NCBI GenBank assembly: GCA_016214105.1 | Contig: JACRPD010000029.1 | Span: forward strand, 1-46,148 | Length of the DNA stretch: 46,148 bases | Direction: 5' to 3' | Origin: Candidatus Magasanikiibacteriota bacterium | GTDB taxonomy: Bacteria > Patescibacteriota > Patescibacteriia > Magasanikbacterales > UBA922 | Shown: one piece after another, positions 25,017 through 33,792 of the stretch | How the letters are laid out: the number at the start of each line of letters is the position of its first letter | Numbering within the stretch: the stretch's first letter is position 1 | Notes under the pieces: generated by a model | Told to the model about the DNA's origin: nothing | Seen by the model: the letters and a program-made list of their open reading frames with translations, nothing else | Database searches by the model: none | Translations under genes and position numbers: made by a program

Positions 25017-25717
25017 TCATCCTCCACGGTTGGGGTGGAACAAAAGAGACTTGGCATAATTTTACAGACTTAGGCAAGGACTTTTTTGAAATACAAGTAA
25101 TTGATTTGCCATGTTTTGGAGAAGAACCTTGTCCAAGCGAAGTGTGGGGCATTGAAGAATATTCTAATTTCGTCAAAGACAAACTTACACACTTACACAC
25201 TTACAAACCAATTCTTCTTGGTCACTCATTCGGCGGACAAGTCGCGGCATACTTTACCGCGCAAAATTCGGAAATGATTGACAAGCTGATTTTATTCGCG
25301 CCGGCGTTATTTAGGCGAAGAAGGGGATTGCGAAGATTCTTTTTTGGAATAGTGGCGAAAACCGGTAAGTTAATTTTTAAACTGCCAGTTATAGAAAAAT
25401 TTGATGTGTGGGCAAAGAGAATTTTGTACAAAACGGCTGATTCTCCTGATTACGCGGAAACTTCCGGAATTAAACGAGAAATTTTTAAAAAAATCATCCG
25501 ACAGGATTTGACCGATACTTTGCCAAAAATTTCCGTTCCCACCCTGCTGATTCATGGCACTTTGGATAAGTATGTTCCTCTTAAAGACAGCAAAAAAGCG
25601 GCGCGTTTAATTCCAAGCGCAAAATTAGAAGTTATCGCGCTGGCTCGGCACGGCGCGCATTTCCAGCAGCCGGAAAAACTTTTGTCAGTGATAAGAAAAT
25701 ATGCTCTCAATGATTAA
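24995..25717 (+). CDS. Alpha/beta hydrolase
   Basis: A soluble serine hydrolase of 240 residues with oxyanion segment ILHGWGGTKETW, nucleophile elbow GHSFGG, acid in HGTLDKYVP and catalytic histidine in RHGAHFQQPE. The substrate is unknown; its place in an envelope-gene run suggests an ester or thioester in that pathway, by inference. I start at ATG 24995 (MSDKPILIIL), inside the serS end. An 8-bp tandem repeat (CTTACACA, 25183-25205) encodes THLHTYK just before the nucleophile strand, and a copy-number change there would shift the frame before the active site. The end overlaps the next gene by 17 bases. Confidence 0.87.
   Translation: MSDKPILIILHGWGGTKETWHNFTDLGKDFFEIQVIDLPCFGEEPCPSEVWGIEEYSNFVKDKLTHLHTYKPILLGHSFGGQVAAYFTAQNSEMIDKLILFAPALFRRRRGLRRFFFGIVAKTGKLIFKLPVIEKFDVWAKRILYKTADSPDYAETSGIKREIFKKIIRQDLTDTLPKISVPTLLIHGTLDKYVPLKDSKKAARLIPSAKLEVIALARHGAHFQQPEKLLSVIRKYALND
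25183..25205. repeat. Tandem 8-bp repeat CTTACACA (about 2.9 copies) in the hydrolase gene
   Basis: Bases 25183-25197 equal the bases eight positions later, giving a 23-base array. The unit is not a multiple of three. Confidence 0.8.
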
Positions 25718-27287
25718 TTTGACAATTTTTTCTTTGTGGCTTTTAAGCGCAGTGATAGATTACTCCGAATTTTGTTATATTTGGCAATTGAAAGAATACC
25801 GCTGGGATCGTTTTCGTGATTTTTTGACCACCCAACAAGGCAAGACCTACTGGGCTAAATATCGTCTACTTTGGCGTTCTGTTGTCGCTTTTTTTATCTT
25901 TTTCTGGCCGATGAACGACGTGCTGACGGTAAAATATATTCTTTTGCTTTTGTTCACGGTTGACTTGGCTTACAACGCGTTCAAATTTTATCGTTCTAGC
26001 TTGGCGCATCCGAAGTACACGCAAAAAGCGATCCTGATTATTTTGATGGCGGTGGCAGTTGAAGGCGCGGTTTTTCTGTTAGCTAAAGATTGGGTGTTAT
26101 TTTTAGTGCTTTTGATTGTCAGGTTTTTAATCATTACCGGAGTCATTTTTATTATCAATCAAATAACAAACATTGTTAAAAAATTTTTAATTCAAAAAGC
26201 CGCGCGCAAGCTGTCCGAACAAAACAATCTGCTGGTGATCGGCATAACCGGGAGTTATGGCAAAAGCACGGTGAAAAAATTTCTTCATCACATTTTGGAA
26301 CAAAAATATCATGTCATCAGAACACCGCGCAATATCAATACGGAAATTGGCGTGGCCCAATTCGTCCTCTCCACTGATTTGACCGGAGTGGAAGTGTTTA
26401 TCGTAGAAATGGGCGCGTATCAAATCGGCGAGATTGCTCTAATTTGTCGCATGGTCAAACCAAAGATTGGCATTCTGACCGCGATTAACGAACAGCATCT
26501 ATCATTGTTTGGAAGCATAGAAAAAACTCAACAGGCAAAATATGAACTGTTGAAATCTTTACCGAATGATGGATTGGCCGTGATTAATTTTGACAATGAC
26601 TATTGTCGCGAAAAAGTGAGTGAATTAAAATGTCGAGTCGTTTCTTATGGTCTAGATGCTGATCAGAATCCTGACTGTTTAATAAAAGACGTAAAATCAA
26701 ATTTAAGCGGCATTAGTTTTATCGTTAAAATTGATAAGAGTGAAACTGAATTTTTGACTCCGATTGTCGGAGAACACAATGCAATGAACATCGCGCCCTG
26801 TTTGTTGATCGGGACAAAACTGGGGATAGCCATGGAGACAATGAGGAACGCGGTTGCGACCCTGCCGCCTTCGCTCAAGATTTTTAAATATGGGAATTGT
26901 GATATTATTGACGATAGTTATAATTCCAACCCCAACGGCTTTAAGGCGGCCTTAGAGATTGTAAATAAATATCCGACTGAGAAAAAACGGATAGTCGTCA
27001 CGCGCGGCATGCTTGAATTGGGGAATGAGAGCGAAATAATACATGAAAAAATAGGCGAGGAAATATCAATTGTCGCTGATGAGCTAGTCATAATTACCAA
27101 AGATTTTGTCGAGCCGTTGTCTATAGGCGTTGCCGGTAGATTTAAGACGAATGTCATCTGTAAACCGACATCGGCGGAACTTTTAGCTTATCTGCGGGGG
27201 TTAAAAGATTCATCCGCTGTTATTTTGTTGGAAAATCGGATTCCGGAAAATGTAATACGGGAAATTAAATATGAAAATCTTTCGTAA
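25701..27287 (+). CDS. Membrane-anchored Mur ligase (MurF-like)
   Basis: 528 residues. The first roughly 165 hold four to five hydrophobic segments and charged loops. They are followed by a Mur ligase with Walker A GITGSYGKST (181-190), IVEMGAYQIGEI, AINEQHLSLFGS, the central-domain NEHN-type motif GEHNAMNIAPCL, and a C-terminal domain with DDSYNSNPNGFKAALE. These are the MurF hallmarks: ATP-dependent ligation of an amino acid or dipeptide to a UDP-MurNAc-peptide. MurF itself is cytosolic, so the membrane domain suggests a lipid-linked substrate or a complex with membrane enzymes (inference). It overlaps both neighbours by 17 bases. Confidence 0.87.
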   Translation: MLSMINLTIFSLWLLSAVIDYSEFCYIWQLKEYRWDRFRDFLTTQQGKTYWAKYRLLWRSVVAFFIFFWPMNDVLTVKYILLLLFTVDLAYNAFKFYRSSLAHPKYTQKAILIILMAVAVEGAVFLLAKDWVLFLVLLIVRFLIITGVIFIINQITNIVKKFLIQKAARKLSEQNNLLVIGITGSYGKSTVKKFLHHILEQKYHVIRTPRNINTEIGVAQFVLSTDLTGVEVFIVEMGAYQIGEIALICRMVKPKIGILTAINEQHLSLFGSIEKTQQAKYELLKSLPNDGLAVINFDNDYCREKVSELKCRVVSYGLDADQNPDCLIKDVKSNLSGISFIVKIDKSETEFLTPIVGEHNAMNIAPCLLIGTKLGIAMETMRNAVATLPPSLKIFKYGNCDIIDDSYNSNPNGFKAALEIVNKYPTEKKRIVVTRGMLELGNESEIIHEKIGEEISIVADELVIITKDFVEPLSIGVAGRFKTNVICKPTSAELLAYLRGLKDSSAVILLENRIPENVIREIKYENLS

Positions 27288-28518
27288 GCCGATTTTTACT
27301 GGCTTCGCGCCGAATTTGGCCAAAAGCGACGCGTGGATTGCCGCTTCTTTTTTACTTTTTCCGTGGAAATGGTTTCAATTAAAAATCGGAAAAAATGCCG
27401 TCAGAGCGGAACAGTGGCTGAAAAATTATTTTTCCGTTAAGCATTGTTTTGTTTTCGACAGTGGCCGTAGCGCCCTCTATTTTATTTTAAAAAGTCTAGA
27501 TTTGAAACCCGGTGAGGAGGTTTTGCTACAATCTTATACTTGTGTGGTAGTTGCAAACGCAATTATTCAAGCCGGCGGAAAACCTGTTTATGTTGATATT
27601 GGCGACGACTTCAACATGGATTTGGCAGATTTAGAAAAAAAGATTACCCCGCAAGCGAAAGTCTTGTTAATTCAGCACACTTTTGGCAAGCCGGCAAATC
27701 TTGATTTATTGTTAAAATTAGCTAAAAAATACAATTTATTCATAATTGAGGACTGCGCCCACGCTTTGGGAATAAAGTATAATGGCAAGTTATTAGGAAC
27801 ATTTGGGGATGTTGGATTTTTTAGTTTTGGCAGCGACAAGCCGGTCTCTTGCGGCCGAGGTGGTGCAGTCGTAACGAACGATGACGGATTTGCGGAAAAA
27901 TTGTTTGAGTTTCAGCGAACGCTACCTTCGGCAAAATTAGGAAAAGTTTTACAGCATTTGTTTTCTTTTATAATTTTTTTCATCTCAAAGCCGGTTTATA
28001 ATCTCGGAGTAGGGAAGTGTCTGTTGTGGTGCGCGGGTAGATTAGGGCTGATAAATAAAATTATTTATCCAAAAGAGAAGCGCGGTCGGGCGGTAAAATT
28101 TTATCCTTCATTGCTAGTCAACAGCTTGGCGACAATTTTGTTAAACCAATTGCGCCAGCTTGACGTTTTTAACAATCATCGCCGTGAAATAGCGCGGCGA
28201 TATCAAGAAAAAATAGAAAATAAAAAAATTCATTTGCCAAATCAAGAGTGGGGTGATGTTACCTGGCTTCGCTACCCGATTTTAATCGCTGAACCGGAAA
28301 GACTGCTGGCGTCAGCCAAAAAGGACGGCATTATTCTAGGCAATTGGTATGATGTTCCGGTCGCTCCGAAAGACGCGGACTCATCTGTGGTTGGCTATCA
28401 GCCGGGTACTTGCCCAAAGGCTGAACGACTTGCTTCCCAGTCAATAAATTTGCCAACCGATATATCAATAAGTTTCAAAGACGCGGAGAAGATAATCAAG
28501 CTGATAAATTATTTTTAG
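27271..28518 (+). CDS. DegT/DnrJ/EryC1/StrS aminotransferase
   Basis: A PLP enzyme of the sugar-aminotransferase family, which converts keto-sugars to amino-sugars. 415 residues. Visible signatures are DSGRSALYFILKSLDLKPGEEVLLQSYTCVV, VYVDIGDDFNMDLADLEK, IEDCAHALG and FFSFGSDKPVSCGRGGAVVT with the PLP lysine in DKP. The C-terminus GTCPKAERLASQSINLPT is typical. Family assignment is firm. The substrate is unknown; the position between a Mur-type ligase and a FemAB transferase suggests envelope precursor modification. Confidence 0.9.
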   Translation: MKIFRKPIFTGFAPNLAKSDAWIAASFLLFPWKWFQLKIGKNAVRAEQWLKNYFSVKHCFVFDSGRSALYFILKSLDLKPGEEVLLQSYTCVVVANAIIQAGGKPVYVDIGDDFNMDLADLEKKITPQAKVLLIQHTFGKPANLDLLLKLAKKYNLFIIEDCAHALGIKYNGKLLGTFGDVGFFSFGSDKPVSCGRGGAVVTNDDGFAEKLFEFQRTLPSAKLGKVLQHLFSFIIFFISKPVYNLGVGKCLLWCAGRLGLINKIIYPKEKRGRAVKFYPSLLVNSLATILLNQLRQLDVFNNHRREIARRYQEKIENKKIHLPNQEWGDVTWLRYPILIAEPERLLASAKKDGIILGNWYDVPVAPKDADSSVVGYQPGTCPKAERLASQSINLPTDISISFKDAEKIIKLINYF

Positions 28519-28521
28519 AGT

Positions 28522-29553
28522 ATGTTTGACGTTCGAGAGATTAAAGATGAAAAAATTTGGGAAAAGTTTATTATAGATCAAACTTACGCGATTTTTTTGC
28601 AATCCCCTCAATACGGAGAATTTTATAAAAAATTAGGCGAACAAAGCTGGGTGTTCGGAATTTTTGACGCGGAAAAATTGGTGGGAGGAACACTGGCAGT
28701 GACGGTTCACGCTAAACGCGGCAGTTTTCTATTTTTACCATACGGGCCGGTCATTAGCGAGAAAAAAAATCGCGGCGAGGCGCTCAAAGCGCTGACCGCG
28801 CATTTATCAAATTTTGCAAGAAGTCAAAAATTAGATTTTATCAAGTCTAGTCCATTTTGGGAAAATAATCCAACCAATCAAAATTTATTCAAACAATTTA
28901 AATATCAAAACGCTCCGATGCATATACTCGCGGAAAATACTTGGTTATTGGATTTGAGTTTGAGTGAAGAAAACTTGTTAGCCGGCATGGAGAAGACGCA
29001 CCGTTATTTAATTCGGCGCTGTATGAAAACTGGCGTTATCGTGATAAAAACAAACGAACCGCAAAAATTAGCTGAATTCAGCCAGTTGCATGATTTGACC
29101 GCGCAACGGCACAAATTCCACCGATTTTCTGACGAGTATATTCAAAACGAATATAATTGTTTCGCGCCGCGAGGCGAGGCAATGCTAATTAAGGGCATTT
29201 TGCCGGATGGCCGAGTAGATTCAGCCGCGGTTGTCATCTTCTATGGCAATATGGCCGCTTATCGGCATGGCGCGTCGGCTAATTTTGACCATAAATTACC
29301 GACTTCTTATCTGGTGCAATGGGAAGCGATTAAAGAGGCGAAAAAACGCGGACTTTCTTGGTATAATTTTTGGGGCATCACCCCGCCAAACGCGAATAAA
29401 AAACACCCCTTCTACGGAATCACGCATTTTAAAAAAGGTTTCGGCGGTTTTAATTTTAATTTGGTCCATTGCCAAGACCTGCCATTGACGAAAAAATACT
29501 ATCTAAATTGGCTGGTAGAAACTTTTAGAAGTTTAAGAAGGGGATTTAAATAA
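28522..29553 (+). CDS. FemAB-family aminoacyltransferase (FemX-like)
   Basis: FemAB enzymes transfer amino acids from aminoacyl-tRNA to the peptide stem of lipid II, forming cross-bridges. 343 residues with two GNAT-like halves. Recognisable parts are FLQSPQYGEFYKKLG, FLFLPYGPVI, YLIRRCMKTGVIV, SYLVQWEAIKEAKKRGLSWYNFWGI and FKKGFGG near the end. The gene follows the DegT gene by 3 bases. Together with serS at the head of the run, serine could be a donor amino acid, but that is speculation from position only. Confidence 0.87.
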   Translation: MFDVREIKDEKIWEKFIIDQTYAIFLQSPQYGEFYKKLGEQSWVFGIFDAEKLVGGTLAVTVHAKRGSFLFLPYGPVISEKKNRGEALKALTAHLSNFARSQKLDFIKSSPFWENNPTNQNLFKQFKYQNAPMHILAENTWLLDLSLSEENLLAGMEKTHRYLIRRCMKTGVIVIKTNEPQKLAEFSQLHDLTAQRHKFHRFSDEYIQNEYNCFAPRGEAMLIKGILPDGRVDSAAVVIFYGNMAAYRHGASANFDHKLPTSYLVQWEAIKEAKKRGLSWYNFWGITPPNANKKHPFYGITHFKKGFGGFNFNLVHCQDLPLTKKYYLNWLVETFRSLRRGFK

Positions 29554-29566
29554 TTTTTTTTTGCAA

Positions 29567-30577
29567 ATGTTTAATCGGCATCGCTTAAAACGCAAATGGG
29601 GTAGGGGAGTGAAAAGATCCCTTGATTTTTTGGTGCGGACAAAAAATAATGACAAAGTTTTTAAAGATTTTGCCTGGCACTCCGCCAAACAAAATCCGCT
29701 GTTAGCCGGGCATCAGACAAAAAATCGCCTGAAACCCCTGTTGGCGGTGATCGCCGTATCAGCCGCATTAATTATCGCAATCGGCGTCTATCACCCTTTT
29801 TTTAGAGTAAATAACGTCTCGGTGGCGGGATTACAGCGGATAAATCAAGAAGAATTTAAGAAGGCAGTGTTGGGGATAATAGATTACAAAAAATTATTTT
29901 TTTTGCCAGGCAATTCTTATTTTTTGATTGATGTGGAGGAGATTAAAGAAATTTTGAAAGAAAGATTTCCGATTGAGTCTATTTTAGTCAAAAAAAATTT
30001 TCCTGCCGCGCTGTCGATTCAAATTGAAGAAAAAATTTCCAATTTAATTTATGATAATGGCAAAGAATACGGCTATCTGGACGCGGACGGCAATTTAGTG
30101 GAGATTGTCAGACAAGTGGGTGAAGATGAGTGGAATACAAAAACCCAAGTAACCACGAGTACGAATGAAAAAGGCGAGGTTATTGAGGACACAAAAATTT
30201 TGGAAGCCAGCCACACTCCAAATATAAAATATGTTGTCGCGGAGATGGGCGATTATCCGATATTGTTTGATAAGCGCGGTAAAATCACTGCTTTAAATAC
30301 TGCTGCAATTACCAAAGAACTGGCTGGCGGAATTATCAACTGGTTCAATTTAATTAACAAAAAAACCGACATTTCTTTCGGCTACGCAATTATAGAGGAT
30401 GAACGTGGGGAAGGGGAGATAATGACCGACGCGGGGTGGCGGCTCAAAGTCGTGCTGACAAAAGATATTGATTTGCAATTCGTCGAATTTCAGCATCTTT
30501 TAGCAAAGGAAAAACTGAATTTAAACAGTTTAAATTATATTGATTTGAGATTTTTAGGTAAGGTTTATTGGCAGTGA
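29567..30577 (+). CDS. ftsQ: Cell-division protein FtsQ (POTRA domain)
   Basis: A bitopic division protein that recruits FtsB/FtsL. 336 residues. A long cytoplasmic N-terminus is followed by one membrane segment (about 57-77), then a POTRA domain (VNNVSVAGLQRINQEEFKKAVLGI, ESILVKKNFPAALSIQIEEK) and the FtsQ beta domain. An acidic, threonine-rich loop in the middle (TKTQVTTSTNEKGEVIEDTK) is longer than usual. ATG 29567 (MFNRHRLKRK) is preferred to an upstream TTG. It ends the serS-to-ftsQ run; the next genes are convergent. Confidence 0.88.
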   Translation: MFNRHRLKRKWGRGVKRSLDFLVRTKNNDKVFKDFAWHSAKQNPLLAGHQTKNRLKPLLAVIAVSAALIIAIGVYHPFFRVNNVSVAGLQRINQEEFKKAVLGIIDYKKLFFLPGNSYFLIDVEEIKEILKERFPIESILVKKNFPAALSIQIEEKISNLIYDNGKEYGYLDADGNLVEIVRQVGEDEWNTKTQVTTSTNEKGEVIEDTKILEASHTPNIKYVVAEMGDYPILFDKRGKITALNTAAITKELAGGIINWFNLINKKTDISFGYAIIEDERGEGEIMTDAGWRLKVVLTKDIDLQFVEFQHLLAKEKLNLNSLNYIDLRFLGKVYWQ

Positions 30578-30678
30578 TTTTCTGTGGGGGAGAAGGGTAC
30601 AAAACCTTTTGTGAAGTGTGAGAAGGCGTCGCACAATGACACTTATGCGACATTCCATGGGGATGACAGAAAGAAATT
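30578..30678. other. Convergent intergenic region with small inverted repeats
   Basis: TTTCTGT near 30581 and ACAGAAA near 30667 form outer arms. GTCGCA (30628-30633) pairs with TGCGAC (30646-30651). GGGGATGACAG near the right end resembles the window's dispersed repeats. There is no T-run, so termination here is uncertain. Confidence 0.45.
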
Positions 30679-31920
30679 CTACCAATCCTTTATCAAATAA
30701 TTCAACGGACTGATCGGAATACCATTCTTTCTTATTTCAAAATGGATGTGCGGCCCGGTAGTCCACGGTCCGGCGCCAGCTGTCCCGGGTGCTCCTCCGG
30801 TATAAGCAATAATATCACCACGCGTCACAAATTTGTCTTCAGCCACGACAATGGAGCTTAGATGGCCGTAAACAGTTGATAATCCATCCGCGTGCACTAA
30901 CATTACATAGCTGTAACAGCTGGCGAGCGAACATCTTTTCGCTCTGGCGACATAACCGGACGCGGACGCTTTAACCGCCGTGCCCTGCGCCGCTCTAATA
31001 TCAATCCCCGGATGTTCAAAGATATAACGAAAGGGATAATCCGGATCATAAAAACCAGTGGTGATATATCGGCTTTGCGTTGGCCAGCTGAATTTTCCGC
31101 CCGGTTCAAGTTCTACATTTTTCAGTTGTTTTTGTTTTTCCAGTTTTTTACGAACTTCTCTCTCAATTGATATTACTTCACTTTCCACAGCTTGCGACTG
31201 TTCTTTAAGATTTGCCAATAATGTTTTAAATTTCAGCTCGGACGAGTATGTTTGGGCCAACAAATCCTGTTTTAATTTCGCCTGTTCGTCAAAATCATCC
31301 TTTTTTTGTTCTAGTTCTTCTTTGAAAGTCAGATAAGAATTTTTACGTTCTTCAATCTGTTTTTTCTTATCCGCTAAATCTTGCCGCGCGTCGCGCAAAG
31401 AATTTACGTTCAACACCAAGTCATTCTGCACGGTTTGTAAATATTGCACTTGATTGTAAAAATCGGAAAAATTCTCATAAGCCGCGGCGATTTCAATGTA
31501 ATTTTTTCCGTCTTGCTCGTGATAAGCTCGGATTAACTCGGCTAAAATCCGTTTTTGTCTGCTGATCACTTTTTCTTTGTCATCAATCGCAAGGTTAAGC
31601 GCTTCAATTTCCAAGGTAAGCGTATCCAGCTTATCTTCGGTAGCCTGAATATCCAGCTCTACTTGTGAAATCCGATTGTCAAAAATAGCAATCTGATTTG
31701 ATAAAGAAATCGCTTCCAGTCGTTTTTGATCGACTTTCTTTTTATAAGCCGCAATACTGTCCTCTAGCTGTTTTATTTTCGTTTTTTTCTCCGCGATTTT
31801 TTGATTCAGGACATCAATTTCCTGTTTATTTCCACCAACGTTTTCAGAAAAAACCACAATTGGACTAGTTATGAATAGTCCGATTAAAATTAACAAACCT
31901 GCCTTAATAACGAGTCGCAT
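30679..31920 (-). CDS. Coiled-coil LytM (M23) peptidase, EnvC/PcsB-like
   Basis: A secreted or membrane-anchored peptidoglycan endopeptidase or amidase activator. 413 residues. An N-terminal signal/anchor segment (about 5-25) is followed by a long coiled coil (about 35-265) and a C-terminal M23 domain with HPGID and HIHFE, giving the zinc ligands H, D and H, so it may be active, unlike E. coli EnvC. The coiled-coil plus LytM layout matches proteins controlled by FtsEX, which is present at 3841-5557. I start at ATG 31920 (MRLVIKAGLL) rather than a TTG at 31932. It is the last gene of a reverse-strand group (wecG-like, hypothetical, gltX). Confidence 0.9.
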   Translation of the reverse strand: MRLVIKAGLLILIGLFITSPIVVFSENVGGNKQEIDVLNQKIAEKKTKIKQLEDSIAAYKKKVDQKRLEAISLSNQIAIFDNRISQVELDIQATEDKLDTLTLEIEALNLAIDDKEKVISRQKRILAELIRAYHEQDGKNYIEIAAAYENFSDFYNQVQYLQTVQNDLVLNVNSLRDARQDLADKKKQIEERKNSYLTFKEELEQKKDDFDEQAKLKQDLLAQTYSSELKFKTLLANLKEQSQAVESEVISIEREVRKKLEKQKQLKNVELEPGGKFSWPTQSRYITTGFYDPDYPFRYIFEHPGIDIRAAQGTAVKASASGYVARAKRCSLASCYSYVMLVHADGLSTVYGHLSSIVVAEDKFVTRGDIIAYTGGAPGTAGAGPWTTGPHIHFEIRKNGIPISPLNYLIKDW

Positions 31921-31927
31921 AGCATCA

Positions 31928-31958
31928 AACAATTTAACAATTTAACAATTTAACAATT
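31928..31958. repeat. Tandem 8-bp repeat CAATTTAA (about 3.9 copies) over the gltX stop
   Basis: Bases 31928-31950 equal those eight positions later. The array encodes the last residues of GltX (KLLNC) and its TAA stop and runs to 8 bases short of the peptidase start. A change in copy number would alter the GltX C-terminus and the spacing to the next gene. Confidence 0.85.
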
Positions 31959-33409
31959 GCCGTTCGTAATCGTTTCAAAGCTTCTTCTTTCCCCAAAACT
32001 TCCGCAATTTCATATGGCCCGGGAGAATTTTTTTGTCCTGACAGGGCCACCCGCATCGGCCACATTACATTTCCAATCCCCAAGCTATTTTTCTGCATCC
32101 ACTCCCCTACTTTTGACTCCAATCCGGCCTTTGTCCAATCTCGAACACTAATTTTATTCAAATAATCGGCTAATTTTCCCAGCCCATCTTTCGCTTCTTC
32201 TTTTGTACTTTTTTTCCACACCAAAATTTCAGCGTCATAAGATATTTCCTCAAAAACAAACCCCACCGCCTCTACCAACTCTCGTAGCGTAATTACCCTT
32301 TCTTTTTCCAAATTCAACACTTTTTTCATATCATATTGTCTCGTGTTCCATTGTCCATGTTCCATAAGAAGTAATTTGCATCTTTCTACCAAGTCATCAT
32401 CACTCAATCGTTTTAAATATTCACGATTAAACCAATTCAACTTCTCCAAATTAAACACCCCCGCCGCCTTGCTAATTTTTGAAAAATCAAACTCTTTAAT
32501 TAATTCGTCTAAACTAAACAGCTCTCTTTCATCACCGGGATTCCAGCCCAAAAAAGCGATAAAATTGATCATTGCTTCCGGCAAATATCCTTTATCAATA
32601 AAATCCTGCACCGACACATCGCCGTGGCGTTTACTTAATTTCTGTCTTTGTTCATTTACCAGTAAAGAGAGATGCGCGAATTCAGGCGATTTCCAGCCAA
32701 ACATTTTGTAAAGTTCAATATGTTTTGGCGTGGACGGCAGCCATTCTTCGGCTCTGATAGCATGAGTGATTCCCATCAAATGATCATCAACCACCACCGC
32801 GAGATGATATGTCGGGAAACCATCGGTTTTTAAGATTACCTGGTCGTCTATCAACTCATTTGTAAATTCTACCTCGCCGCGAACCAAATCAGTAAATTTG
32901 GTCGTGCCGGTTTTTGGCATTTTCATTCTGATTACATAGCTCTCCCCTGCCGCCACGCGTTTTCTTGCTTCAGCCAACGGAATATCGCGGCAAGTTCCAT
33001 CATAACCGGTTGTTTGTTTGTTCGCTTCTTGAATTTGCCGCAACTCTTCCAATCGCTGTTTTGAACAGAAACAATGATAAGCGTAGCCGTCTTTAACTAA
33101 TTTGTCAACGTGTTTATGATAAATTTTTAATCTCTCTGATTGTATATATGGCCCATTTTTGCCTACCTGCGTAATTTTTCCTGTTTTATTCAAATCAACA
33201 CCCTCATCAGGCTTGATTCCCGCCCAATGAAGCGACTTGAGTATGTTTTCAATTCAACCTTCAACAAAGCGCTCGCGATCAGTGTCTTCAACGCGCAATA
33301 AAAATTTTCCGCCATGGTGTTTGGCAAATAAATATGAAAATAAAGCGGTGCGGAGACTGCCGACATGCAAAAATCCGGTTGGCGATGGCGCGAAACGAGT
33401 TTTAACCAT
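31934..33409 (-). pseudogene. gltX: Glutamyl-tRNA synthetase with an in-frame TGA at codon 52
   Basis: Class I synthetase that charges tRNA-Glu (and often tRNA-Gln). The full frame of 491 codons is intact apart from one TGA at 33256-33254. Before it is MVKTRFAPSPTGFLHVGS with the HIGH-type motif, then RVEDTDRERFVEG. After it the same frame continues with IENILKSLHWAGIKPDEGVD, exactly what the family predicts. Downstream are QKLSKRHGD (KMSKS-type) and a complete anticodon-binding region. The TGA replaces a small residue (often S or A), and TCA to TGA is one change. It may be a true nonsense mutation, a sequencing error or readthrough. An EHGQWNT repeat peptide (32344-32365) and an 8-bp tandem array at the 3' end are further oddities. 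Confidence 0.85.
32344..32365 (-). repeat. 22-bp dispersed element encoding MEHGQWN in gltX
   Basis: 19 of 22 bases match 12575-12596 in the UvrD-like gene, in the same reading frame. It lies in the linker leading into the anticodon-binding region. Confidence 0.75.
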
Positions 33410-33423
33410 ATCACAATCCAAAA

Positions 33424-33792
33424 TTAAATCTTTACCCCTGGCCGCGTCCTTTCCAACAATCCCTCTTCTCCATCCGGACGCAATTTTTCGCATTCATCCC
33501 TAATTAATCTCAAAATTTCCAGATAATTCTCAAGATGTTTTACTTTTCGCGTTTCTCCAGCGCTCACACGCTTCTGCATCGCTTCACTCGTTTTCCTGAT
33601 TAATTCGTCAATCGTATATAGCACCTTTGCTCGCGGATTAACGTCAAGACCCTCATTTTGCAAAAAAATTTTTTCTAACTCCAGCGCCGCTCCGGCTTTA
33701 TACGGAAACAGCGGATGATCCGGGCCGATTGAGTGAAAGGCAGATTCCACGATTATTTTAAGCAATTTTGTCAACGCGCTGTCGGTTGCCAT
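33424..33792 (-). CDS. Hypothetical helical protein, 122 residues
   Basis: I do not recognise the family. The protein is predicted to be almost entirely alpha-helical, soluble and charged. The central segment (IDELIRKTSEAMQKRVSAGETRKVKHLENYLEILRLIRDECEKL) has heptad-like spacing. The N-terminal part has SIGPDHPLFPYKAGAALELEKIFL. Its start overlaps the wecG-like gene end by 22 bases, and it ends 14 bases before the gltX start, so it is almost certainly co-transcribed with both. Tight packing on both sides supports a real gene. Confidence 0.7.
   Translation of the reverse strand: MATDSALTKLLKIIVESAFHSIGPDHPLFPYKAGAALELEKIFLQNEGLDVNPRAKVLYTIDELIRKTSEAMQKRVSAGETRKVKHLENYLEILRLIRDECEKLRPDGEEGLLERTRPGVKI

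Noticed and set aside
28381..28460. Repeat-derived insertion in the DegT aminotransferase C-terminus (GTCPKAERLASQS)
   Set aside because: This segment matches the normal conserved C-terminal motif of DegT aminotransferases.
31934..33409. Alternative genetic code (UGA = Gly) to explain the gltX TGA
   Set aside because: Many neighbouring genes end properly at TGA with the next gene starting right after (mreB, the UvrD-like gene, greA copy 2, priA), and no other gene shows an internal TGA.
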